Below, piece by piece: positions 52,503 to 59,455 of a stretch of 64,000 bases of DNA. The translations under genes and the position numbers were made by a program. The stretch is from positions 1 to 64,000 of the forward strand of contig JAUNUP010000003.1 of NCBI GenBank assembly GCA_030538115.1, written 5' to 3'. Origin of the DNA: Dermatophilus congolensis (GTDB lineage Bacteria > Actinomycetota > Actinomycetes > Actinomycetales > Dermatophilaceae). A model generated the notes under the pieces. That model was given only the letters and a program-made list of their open reading frames with translations, was not told the DNA's origin and searched no databases. The stretch's first letter is position 1. Each line of letters opens with the position of its first letter.

Positions 52503-53339
52503 ATGAAGCGCACGAGCCGGATCCTGGCCGCCGCAGCCGCCCTGGCTCTCTCCGGCACGACCGTCGCCACGGCCGCCGCCTTCGGCCAAGGCAACGGCAA
52601 CCAAGGCGGACCGTCGACCTCGTGCAGCCGCGCCGCCGACTGCCCCCAGAACCCTGCATCAGCAGAGACGCCCGCCGTGAAGCTGACCGCCCAGCAGGCC
52701 TACGACCTGTCGTACAGCCGCGAGGAGGAGCGGGTCGCGCGCGACCTGTACAAGGCCTTCGCCGACATGTACGACGGGGCACGCCCGTTCAGCAACATCA
52801 CGAAGTCGGAGCAGAACCACTTCGACGCCGTCGGTCGCATGCTCACCCGCTACGGTCTCGATGACCCGTCCGACGGCAAGGCTGCGGGCACCTACGCCTA
52901 CCCCGTGCTGCAGAAGAACTACGACGCATGGCTGACCCAGGGCAAGAAATCGCAGGTAGAGGCAGCGAAGGCGGGTGTCGAGCTTGAGGTGGAGGACATC
53001 GCGACCCTCGAGGCGAGCCTTGAGAAGGACCTGCCCGCCGACGTCACGAACGTGTACGAGAACCTTCTCGCCGGCTCCCGCAACCACCTCAACGCCTTCA
53101 CCCGCGCGGCCAGCGGCCAGGCCGTCGACCAGGGCCAGAGGCAAGGGCGTGGCCAAGGGCAGGGCCAGGGTCAAGGGCGCGGCCAGGGACAGGGCCAGGG
53201 ACGCGGTGGCGGCGTGGGCCAAGGCGCCTGCGACGGCTCCGGTGACGGTGTTCGCAAGGCCGACGGCACCGGAGGCGGACGCCAGGACGGCACCGGTCCG
53301 CGCGCCGGCACGGCCGATTGCCCTCGCACCGCCTCCTGA
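52503..53339 (+). CDS. Secreted DUF2202 protein with Gly-Gln-Arg-rich tail
   Basis: A 278-residue protein with a Sec signal peptide (KRTSRILAAAAALALSGTTVATAAA) and the DUF2202 helical domain at about residues 60-200: SYSREEERVARDLYKAF, ITKSEQNHFDAVGRML and YENLLAGSRNHLNAF have the Glu and His spacing of a ferritin-like metal site. A C-terminal tail of repeating Gly-Gln/Gly-Arg (about 205-245, then a Cys-containing Gly-rich end) follows. The ATG at 52503 has AAAGGAGC upstream. It precedes a two-component system whose kinase has a similar Gly-Gln segment in its external loop. Confidence 0.87.
   Translation: MKRTSRILAAAAALALSGTTVATAAAFGQGNGNQGGPSTSCSRAADCPQNPASAETPAVKLTAQQAYDLSYSREEERVARDLYKAFADMYDGARPFSNITKSEQNHFDAVGRMLTRYGLDDPSDGKAAGTYAYPVLQKNYDAWLTQGKKSQVEAAKAGVELEVEDIATLEASLEKDLPADVTNVYENLLAGSRNHLNAFTRAASGQAVDQGQRQGRGQGQGQGQGRGQGQGQGRGGGVGQGACDGSGDGVRKADGTGGGRQDGTGPRAGTADCPRTAS
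53131..53220 (+). repeat. GGCCAGGG-type repeat coding for a Gly-Gln/Arg tail
   Basis: Short imperfect repeats of GGCCAGGGN and GGNCAAGGG code for alternating Gly-Gln and Gly-Arg in the tail of the DUF2202 protein. Their length is likely to vary between strains by slippage. Confidence 0.7.
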
Positions 53340-53381
53340 CACTCCGCACCGTCTGGCGACTAGCGCTTCAGATCATCCGCA

Positions 53382-53414
53382 CCGGGCCTCGCCGAGCAGC
53401 ACGGCGAGGCCCGG
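53382..53414 (+). terminator. Strong hairpin terminator after the DUF2202 gene
   Basis: CCGGGCCTCGCCG (53382-53394) and CGGCGAGGCCCGG (53402-53414) form a perfect 13-bp stem with a 7-base loop, 42 bases after the stop. It separates the DUF2202 gene from the response regulator gene. Confidence 0.75.
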
Positions 53415-53523
53415 ACGTACGTCGCGCCCTGAGGATTCATCGCACGAGGACGAGCTGCCCGAAACCCCGGTGACAGATACCCCGCGGGGCATAAGATCGG
53501 GTGACCGTCTGCGGAGGTGGTCA

Positions 53524-54348
53524 GTGCGCGCCCGTGTTCTGCTCGTCGACGACGAGCCCCACATTCGATCGACCCTGCGTGCCTATCTCGAGGCCGACCG
53601 GTTCGAGGTGGTGGAGGCCGACACCGGGCCCGACGCACTGACGATCGCCACCGATCCGGCGCAGACCATCGCTCTCGCGCTACTCGACATCGGCCTGCCG
53701 CAACTCGACGGCATCGAGGTGCTGCAACGCATCCGCACGGTCAGCGACATGCCGGTCATCCTCGTCACCGCGAGGTCCGAGGAGGTCGATCGCCTGGTCG
53801 GTCTGGCCGTCGGCGCCGACGATTACATGGTCAAACCCGTCAGTCCTCGCGAGGTCGTGGCCCGGGTGAAAGCCGTGCTCCGGCGTACCGGTGAGCCCGG
53901 TCGCAGCGGTCAGCCCGGTCGTCCCGGTCAGCCCGGTCGGCTCGATGACCCCGCAACGACTCCCCTCCCGGCGAACGGCCTCGAACCGCCGACGGTCGCA
54001 CAGCCGCCGAGCACCGGTGTCGTCCACGCGGAAAGGCTCGTGTTCTCGGGCCTTGTCATCGACCTGGCCGGTCGCATGGTCGAGCGCGACGGCGAGGAGA
54101 TCTACCTCAGCGCTCTCGAATTCGATGTGCTCGCACTGCTCGCATCGTCGCCGGGGCGGGTCTTCACACGGGCTCAACTGCTCGAACTCGCTTGGGGTTA
54201 CGAGCATCTCGGCGACGAGCGGGTGGTCGACGTGCACATCCGCAACATCCGCAAGCGGCTCGGCGACGACGCCGCGGCACCGCGCTTCGTGGCCACGGTG
54301 AGGGGCGTCGGATACAAGTTCCTCCCCTCCCCGAAGGCCGGCCCGTGA
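53524..54348 (+). CDS. OmpR/PhoB-family response regulator
   Basis: A 274-residue regulator. The receiver has acidic Asp9, Asp10 and Glu11, phosphorylation Asp55 in LLDIGLP, and a conserved MVKPVSP Lys. A winged-helix DNA-binding domain follows (YLSALEFDVLALLASSPGRVFTRAQLLELAWG to ATVRGVGYKF). The linker between them is a collagen-like GRSGQPGRPGQPGR repeat, longer than usual. The start is GTG 53524, with GGAGG seven bases upstream. Its stop overlaps the kinase start by one base, so the pair is translationally coupled. It may control the neighbouring DUF2202 gene. Confidence 0.92.
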   Translation: MRARVLLVDDEPHIRSTLRAYLEADRFEVVEADTGPDALTIATDPAQTIALALLDIGLPQLDGIEVLQRIRTVSDMPVILVTARSEEVDRLVGLAVGADDYMVKPVSPREVVARVKAVLRRTGEPGRSGQPGRPGQPGRLDDPATTPLPANGLEPPTVAQPPSTGVVHAERLVFSGLVIDLAGRMVERDGEEIYLSALEFDVLALLASSPGRVFTRAQLLELAWGYEHLGDERVVDVHIRNIRKRLGDDAAAPRFVATVRGVGYKFLPSPKAGP

Positions 54349-55454
54349 TGCGCGGGGCCGCACTTCATCGCCGGCTTTCGGTGCGGCTCATCGTTTCTCA
54401 CGTCTTTGTCGCGGTCGTCGTGGCCGTGACCATGTTCGTCGTCATGCGGCTCATGGCGCCCGGGCTCTTCGAGGAGCACCTGGGCTTCGGTCGCGGGCAG
54501 GGCCCGGGCCAAGGCCGGGGTCGCCTCCTCCTGGAGGCGTTTCGAGCCGCCGTCGATCAGGCGAACATCGTCGGCGCGCTGGCCGGCGTGATCGCCGCCG
54601 GGGCCGTCGGCGCGTTCGCGGCCTACCGGCTGCTCGGGCCGCTGCGGCGCATCGGAGCGGCGACCGAACGCATCTCCGCAGGTCACTACGACGAGACGGT
54701 CGCGCCGCCCTCCGAGGTCGAACTCGCGAGCCTCGCGGAGAGCGTCAACCGGTTGGGAGGCGAACTCGACCGAGTCGAGTCCACGCGCATCCGCATGCTC
54801 GGCGAGGTCGCGCACGAGATGCGCACGCCGTTGCAGATCATCGACGGTCACGTCGAAGGGATGATCGACGGCGTGCTGCCGACCAACGCCGACAACCTTG
54901 CCGTCATCGGAGCCGAGACGCGGCGTTTGCGGCGGCTCTCCGACGACCTCTCGTCCCTCTCCCGGGCGTCGGAGCACCGCTTCGACCTGCACCCCGTCGC
55001 CCACGACCTCGGAGCCGTGGCGCGCGCCGCCGCCGAACGCCTCCTGCCCCAGGCGCAGGCGGCGGGCGTCGATCTGGTGATCGCCACCCCCGCGACCCCG
55101 GCTGAGTTCGACGCCGACCGTCTCGACCAGGTCGTCACGAACCTCGTCCGCAACGCGATCAGGGCCACGCCGGAGGGTGGCCGCGTCACCGTGGCGACCA
55201 TTGGCGCGAGCTCAGGCAAGGGAAACGCCCAGGTCACAGTGCAAGACACCGGCGAAGGTCTGGAGCCCGAGAACGTGGAGCGGATCTTCGAGCGGTTCTA
55301 CCGCGTGCCCGGTCGTCGGGGCCCGGCAGGAGGTTCGGGCATCGGCTTGAGCATCGCCCGCGAGATGATGCGTGCCCACGGCGGCGACCTGACCGCCTCC
55401 TCACCGGGCCTGGGTCACGGCAGCACCTTGACGGCCACCCTGCCCGTGGGCTGA
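54348..55454 (+). CDS. Two-component sensor histidine kinase
   Basis: A 368-residue membrane kinase with two spans (about 15-38 and 75-100) around a short external loop, a HAMP-like region, the phosphoacceptor H-box EVAHEMRTPLQIIDGH and an ATPase core with LVRNAIRATPEGG (N box), DTGEGLEPEN (G1) and GGSGIGLSIAREMM (G2). The external loop contains a Gly-Gln-Arg stretch (GFGRGQGPGQGRGR) similar in type to the tail of the DUF2202 protein. The start ATG 54348 overlaps the regulator stop. The signal is unknown. Confidence 0.92.
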   Translation: MRGAALHRRLSVRLIVSHVFVAVVVAVTMFVVMRLMAPGLFEEHLGFGRGQGPGQGRGRLLLEAFRAAVDQANIVGALAGVIAAGAVGAFAAYRLLGPLRRIGAATERISAGHYDETVAPPSEVELASLAESVNRLGGELDRVESTRIRMLGEVAHEMRTPLQIIDGHVEGMIDGVLPTNADNLAVIGAETRRLRRLSDDLSSLSRASEHRFDLHPVAHDLGAVARAAAERLLPQAQAAGVDLVIATPATPAEFDADRLDQVVTNLVRNAIRATPEGGRVTVATIGASSGKGNAQVTVQDTGEGLEPENVERIFERFYRVPGRRGPAGGSGIGLSIAREMMRAHGGDLTASSPGLGHGSTLTATLPVG

Positions 55455-55463
55455 CCTGCGGGC

Positions 55464-55580
55464 TCAGCTCTCGGGGGTGCGCCACTTCCCGTCGTCGCCG
55501 AAGACCGGCCCGGAGGTCGGCCGCTCGCCTCGTGGCGGCACGGAGTCCTGCGGCCCCGGGGCAGGCCGCGCCGCGATCAC
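55464..55580 (-). CDS. Small coupled open reading frame, 38 residues
   Basis: Directly after the methyltransferase, a GTG start (55578-55580) overlaps the methyltransferase stop in a GTGA junction, the signature of translational coupling. It codes for a proline-rich, acidic peptide ending GDDGKWRTPES. It lies between the convergent kinase and methyltransferase genes. No family is recognised, and a 117-base frame by chance in GC-rich DNA is possible. Confidence 0.35.
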   Translation of the reverse strand: MIAARPAPGPQDSVPPRGERPTSGPVFGDDGKWRTPES

Positions 55581-56605
55581 ACGGGTCGCTTGGCTACGAA
55601 CGCGCAGAACATGCCGTCGGGGGTCACCTTGTCGGCGCGGGCGTCGGTGTAGCCGGCCAGGACGAGTTGCTTTCGCAGCTCGGTGCTCTCGGGCAGTCGG
55701 CCGGTGTCGCGGGTCATCGCGCCCCAGAGGTCGAGGGCCGCGGCCGCGTGGGCACCGCTGCGCACGATCGACGTGACCACGATCTGGCCGCCCGGCCGGA
55801 GGAAGGTCGCGAGGTGACGCAACAATGTCACCCGTTCGTCGACTCCGAAGTAGTAGATGTTCTGGTGCAAGGTCACGAGGTCGGCGTCGCCGAAGCCGCG
55901 GTGGTCGCGGATGTCACCGTCGACGACCTCCACACGATCGCCCAGACCCCAGGTCTCGAGGTTGGCGCGCGCCTGCTCGGCGGCTCCGGCCTGCAACTCC
56001 ACGCCGAGGGCGGTGAGCTGCGGGTTCAACGCGGCGGCGGTACGGATGTGGGCGCCCGAGCCGCACCCGACCTCCACCAGGCGCACCGGGCCTTCCGGCG
56101 GCACGACCTCCTGCAGCACCGCCTCGATATACGGCCCGCTCATGCGTGACGTGCGGGCGATGAGTGCGGCGTCGGCGTCGGCGAGCTCGAACGGCCTCCC
56201 CTCGCGAAGGCGGACCGGGGTCTCGCCGATGAGCCGGTGATGCAGGTGGGAGAGCTCGGTGTAGAAGGCCACGACCGGGTCGTTGCCCGGATCGAGCACG
56301 GCCGCGGCCGCGCGACGCAGCCGGTAGGCGCCTCCGCGACGAGCGAGGAGGCCGAGCGAGACTCCCAGGTCGAGCCACGCGGCCAGGCCGTCCTCCATGG
56401 CGGGGTCGACGTCGAGGTCACCGACGAGCGCGCGGGCGGAGCGCGGACCCGCCGACAGCGCCTCGAAGACCCCGCTCTCCACGCCCGCCGCGATGAACTC
56501 CACCGTGTAGTAACGCTTCGCGTGCCGGTTCATCGTGAGCATCGCGGGCAACGTGCCCGCCTTGAGCAGCGCAGCCGTGGCGCGGCGGGTGAGGCGTGCC
56601 GACAT
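55577..56605 (-). CDS. SAM-dependent methyltransferase (O-methyltransferase type)
   Basis: A 342-residue methyltransferase. A winged-helix dimerisation N-terminus (FIAAGVESGVFEALSAGPRSARALVGDL) precedes a Rossmann core: VEVGCGSGAHIRTAAALNP is the SAM motif, VVDGDIRDHRGFGDADLVTLHQNIYY supplies motifs II and III. This layout resembles plant/fungal type O-methyltransferases and their bacterial relatives. The substrate is unknown. It starts with a TTG/ATG at 56605 and is 49 bases downstream of an EamA-type transporter gene on the same strand. Confidence 0.86.
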   Translation of the reverse strand: MSARLTRRATAALLKAGTLPAMLTMNRHAKRYYTVEFIAAGVESGVFEALSAGPRSARALVGDLDVDPAMEDGLAAWLDLGVSLGLLARRGGAYRLRRAAAAVLDPGNDPVVAFYTELSHLHHRLIGETPVRLREGRPFELADADAALIARTSRMSGPYIEAVLQEVVPPEGPVRLVEVGCGSGAHIRTAAALNPQLTALGVELQAGAAEQARANLETWGLGDRVEVVDGDIRDHRGFGDADLVTLHQNIYYFGVDERVTLLRHLATFLRPGGQIVVTSIVRSGAHAAAALDLWGAMTRDTGRLPESTELRKQLVLAGYTDARADKVTPDGMFCAFVAKRPV

Positions 56606-56654
56606 CGTTCCCCCTGATCGGTAGCGGTCTCGCCCCTCTATCGTGGCGGGCCGG

Positions 56655-57605
56655 TCAGTCCCGCGCCATCGGGGATGTCGCTCCGACCGGGAGCGAGGTG
56701 ACCGCCAGGCTCACGAACAGCAACACCACCCCGACCCATCCCAGAGGGGCGAGCCGCTCGTGCAACACGAGCACCGCGATGATCGCGGCCGCCGCGGGCT
56801 CGGCCAGGGAGATGGTCGTGGCCGTGCTCGCCGAGACGTGCGCCAGGCCGTAACCGAACAGCAGGTAGCCGACGAACATCGGCACGAGCGCGAGGTACGC
56901 CGCCGCGGCCATGTTGCCGGCAGAGGCGAGGATCGTGTGGCCGCCCACCGCCAGCACCGGCAGAAGGAGCAGGCCACCGATCCCGAACGTCGCGCCCATC
57001 GCCGCGCGGCTCGGCACGCCGGTGCGGATGATGCGGCCGACACCCCAGGAGTAGAGCGCGTACGAGGCCCCGGCAAGCAGGCCCAGGCCGATGCCCAGCA
57101 GTGGGCCTCCGGCGTCGGTGGCCGGGCCGCCTCCCTCTCCGGAGCGGGCCACCGCCAGGGCCAGCACACCCGCGAGACCGATCGCGGTGCCGACGGCCCA
57201 GCGCAGAGAGAGGGGCGCGCGGTCCATGATCCGCTCGATGAGGGCCGCCGCCGGAGGTGCCGAGCCGATCGTGATGACCGTGCCCACCGCGACTCCCGCG
57301 AGCCGCATGGAGGAGTAGAACGCCAGCGGAAACACCGCCACCGCAACGGCCGAGAGGAACAGCAGCCGCGCCTGGCCGGCGAGCGTCCGCCTGAACCGGT
57401 GCACGAGCCGCGCGGCGACGAGGTATTGCAGCACGCCGCCGATGCCCATGGCCGCGGCGCCGATCGTCAGCGCGCTCACCCCGGGAGCCATGGCCGCCGC
57501 CGTGCCCGTGGTGCCCCACAACAGGGAGGCGAGAAGCACGGCGAGCGCCCCGTATCCGGCCCCAGCACCCCCGCCTCCGCTTGAGCGGTCTGCAGCGATC
57601 CGCAC
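56655..57605 (-). CDS. EamA-family transporter (second copy)
   Basis: A 316-residue ten-span EamA protein (LAVLLASLLWGTTGTAAAMAPG at the start, GIGLGLLAGASYALYSWG in the second repeat). The GTG at 57605 has GGAGGCGAC just before it and is preferred over an upstream in-frame start at 57677 that would cross palindromic elements C and D. It is divergent from the gamma-carbonic anhydrase. It precedes the methyltransferase gene and may export the methylated product (inference). Confidence 0.88.
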   Translation of the reverse strand: MRIAADRSSGGGGAGAGYGALAVLLASLLWGTTGTAAAMAPGVSALTIGAAAMGIGGVLQYLVAARLVHRFRRTLAGQARLLFLSAVAVAVFPLAFYSSMRLAGVAVGTVITIGSAPPAAALIERIMDRAPLSLRWAVGTAIGLAGVLALAVARSGEGGGPATDAGGPLLGIGLGLLAGASYALYSWGVGRIIRTGVPSRAAMGATFGIGGLLLLPVLAVGGHTILASAGNMAAAAYLALVPMFVGYLLFGYGLAHVSASTATTISLAEPAAAAIIAVLVLHERLAPLGWVGVVLLFVSLAVTSLPVGATSPMARD

Positions 57606-57616
57606 GTCGCCTCCCC

Positions 57617-57640
57617 CTAACTTCTGCTGGCAGAACTTAA
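57617..57640. repeat. Palindromic element, copy C (degenerate)
   Basis: A CTAAC...TTCTGCTGGCAGAA...TTAA version of the element lies 12 bases before the EamA start codon. The core carries one change (GCTGGC for GCTAGC). Confidence 0.55.
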
Positions 57641-57677
57641 GCGACTCAGCAGACTGTGCAACGTATGCCCTGGTCAC

Positions 57678-57701
57678 CTAACGTCTGCTAGCAGAACTTA
57701 G
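57678..57701. repeat. Palindromic element, copy D (core TCTGCTAGCAGA)
   Basis: A 24-bp copy with a 12-bp perfect core and outer CTAA/TTAG, 26 bases upstream of the gamma-carbonic anhydrase start. Copies C and D lie 37 bases apart in one divergent promoter region. Confidence 0.7.
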
Positions 57702-57726
57702 GGGAACCGCGCGTTACGGAGGAGCC

Positions 57727-58248
57727 ATGACACTCATCGAGATCAACGGGCGGGTGCCGAGCATCCACGAGGAGGCGTGGGTCGCGCCGAACGCCACCGT
57801 GATCGGCTCGGTCGTCATGGAGGCGGGGTCGAGTCTCTGGTACGGCTGTGTCGTGCGCGGCGACCGCGACAGGATCACGATCGGTGAGGGCAGCAACATC
57901 CAAGACGGCTGCGTCATGCACACCGACCCCGGCCTGCACCTGCGCATCGGCCGCGACGTGACGGTCGGCCACATGGTGATGTTGCACGGCTGCGAGGTGC
58001 GCGACGGCGCCCTCATCGGCATCGGTGCCCGCGTGCTCAACGGCGCCGTCATCGGAGAGGGCTCGATCGTCGCCGCCGGAGCCGTGGTCGGCCAGGGCGT
58101 CGTCATCCCGCCCCGCTCGATGGTCATGGGCGTACCCGGCCGCGTGAAGCGAGAACTCACCGACGAACAGGCAGGCTCAGGCGCCGCAACAGCCGCCCGC
58201 TACCGAGGCTTCGCAGCAGAACACAGGGCCGCCAACGCCTGTGGATAA
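57727..58248 (+). CDS. Gamma-class carbonic anhydrase family protein
   Basis: A 173-residue left-handed beta-helix protein of hexapeptide repeats ([26 protein letters not shown]). Zinc ligands are expected at the His of GCVMHTDPG and at [11 protein letters not shown], which matches gamma-carbonic anhydrases; a possible Gln/Tyr set also fits. It would hydrate CO2, or serve as a general acyltransferase-like protein. It starts at ATG 57727 with GGAGGAG upstream and is divergent from the EamA transporter behind palindromes C and D. Confidence 0.9.
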   Translation: MTLIEINGRVPSIHEEAWVAPNATVIGSVVMEAGSSLWYGCVVRGDRDRITIGEGSNIQDGCVMHTDPGLHLRIGRDVTVGHMVMLHGCEVRDGALIGIGARVLNGAVIGEGSIVAAGAVVGQGVVIPPRSMVMGVPGRVKRELTDEQAGSGAATAARYRGFAAEHRAANACG

Positions 58249-58410
58249 CTTGGAGGCCCTCCCTCGGAGCAGCTGCACACTGGGACGACGCGCAGCCCGC
58301 CCCGTCACGGCTACGCATCCGAGCAGGAGGTTCTTCCCGTGAAAACCCAAGTCGGCGGCACCGAAAAGCACGCCCTTCCAACAGTGGCACACTCATGCTA
58401 CGTTCGTGGC

Positions 58411-58677
58411 ATGGCCAAGGTCAGGATCAGCACGACGGTCGACGAGACCATTCTCAAGACCGCACGCGAGGTGCACGGAGGCGGCACAGACGCCGCGCTG
58501 ATCGACGCCGCCCTGAACGCCTACCTCGCCCAACACCGGCGGGCCGAGGTCGACGCCGCCTACGCGGCCGCGTACGACGCCCACCCGATCGACGAGCCCG
58601 ACGAGTGGGGTTCCCTCGCGCAGTGGCACGCTACGGTCGCGTCGGCCAAGGCGTCCGCCCGTAAGCCAGCCCAGTGA
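58411..58677 (+). CDS. MazE/RHH-type antitoxin
   Basis: An 88-residue protein with an N-terminal ribbon-helix-helix-like start ([23 protein letters not shown]), then an acidic C-terminal arm that would wrap the toxin. It overlaps the MazF-like gene by four bases, the standard antitoxin-first order. No Shine-Dalgarno precedes the ATG at 58411, but a -35/-10 pair TTCCAA (58376-58381) and TACGTT (58399-58404) at 17-base spacing places the start site at the ATG, so it may be leaderless. The antitoxin probably represses this promoter. Confidence 0.8.
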   Translation: MAKVRISTTVDETILKTAREVHGGGTDAALIDAALNAYLAQHRRAEVDAAYAAAYDAHPIDEPDEWGSLAQWHATVASAKASARKPAQ

Positions 58678-59000
58678 GCGCCCTGCCGCGGCGCGGCGAG
58701 GTCTGGTGGTGCGAAGTCCTAGACATCGGACGACGCCCGGTTGTCGTCGTGAGCCGCGACGCCGCAATCGTCGCGCGACGCCTGGTCTTGGTGGCTCCGT
58801 GCTCGACCCGCATACGGGGCTTGCCCAGCGAGGTTCGGCTCGACCCCGCCCATGACCCCGTTCCACGCGAATGCGCAGCAGCTCTCGATTCCGTCGAGAC
58901 CGTCTCCGCGGCCTGGTGCGTACAACGCCTGGGGCGCCTCGACGATGATCGGATGCGCGACGTGTGCCGCGCCCTCGGCGAAGCCGTCGACTGCGCCTGA
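58674..59000 (+). CDS. MazF/PemK-type mRNA interferase toxin
   Basis: A 108-residue toxin with the PemK start [24 protein letters not shown] and [21 protein letters not shown], and a C-terminal GRLDDDRM helix. It cuts mRNA at short motifs unless bound by the upstream antitoxin. It starts with GTG at 58674 overlapping the antitoxin stop (GTGA). It is convergent with acylphosphatase. Confidence 0.87.
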   Translation: MSALPRRGEVWWCEVLDIGRRPVVVVSRDAAIVARRLVLVAPCSTRIRGLPSEVRLDPAHDPVPRECAAALDSVETVSAAWCVQRLGRLDDDRMRDVCRALGEAVDCA

Positions 59001-59078
59001 GGCGGTCGGCACGTCGGCAGACGCGCCGACATTCCCCGGAACCATTGCGGAGCCCGGGCGGCGAGGTCGGCCGTGACG

Positions 59079-59393
59079 TCAGCCGATGATCGAGAAGCGG
59101 GTGTGGCCCTGCGTGGAGGCGGGATGCACGTCGACTCGCGTGACCTGGGCGTAGCGCGGGCCTTGGCGGCACCAGTCGACCAGGGCGTCCACCGCGTCGG
59201 AGTGGCCTTCGAAGTGGCCCGAGACCGTGCCCTCGAAGTCGTTGTTGCGTGCCCACCCCCGCACGCCGAGCCGGGACGCCTCCGCTTGGCACGAGTACCG
59301 AAACCCGACGCCCTGCACGTAGCCGTGCACCTCGACCTCCAGGGCCTTGGTCGTCTCGCCAGTCTCGCCGGCGGGTTCACTGCGCTCGGTCAT
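59079..59393 (-). CDS. acyP: Acylphosphatase
   Basis: A 104-residue protein with the acylphosphatase core: VEVHGYVQGVGFRYSCQAEASRLGVRGWARNN holds the phosphate loop with its Arg and the later Asn. It hydrolyses acyl phosphates such as carbamoyl phosphate. The N-terminal about 15 residues (TERSEPAGETGETT) are a non-conserved tail, so the true start could be slightly downstream. It lies 62 bases downstream of the multicopper oxidase gene on the same strand, past that gene's hairpin terminator, and its end is convergent with the toxin gene. Confidence 0.9.
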   Translation of the reverse strand: MTERSEPAGETGETTKALEVEVHGYVQGVGFRYSCQAEASRLGVRGWARNNDFEGTVSGHFEGHSDAVDALVDWCRQGPRYAQVTRVDVHPASTQGHTRFSIIG

Positions 59394-59411
59394 CACCCAA
59401 TCCTTGGTGCG

Positions 59412-59450
59412 CTGCCGCGCCGGCGCAAGAGCTGCGGGCCGGCGCGGCAG
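59412..59450 (-). terminator. Hairpin terminator after the multicopper oxidase gene
   Basis: CTGCCGCGCCGGC (59412-59424) and GCCGGCGCGGCAG (59438-59450) form a perfect 13-bp stem with a 13-base loop, five bases after the stop at 59456 on the minus strand. Confidence 0.7.
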
Positions 59451-59455
59451 GCAGG

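Noticed and set aside
57617..57701. Palindromes C and D as intrinsic terminators
   Set aside because: They lie in the promoter region between two divergent starts rather than after gene ends, so termination is unlikely to be their main role.
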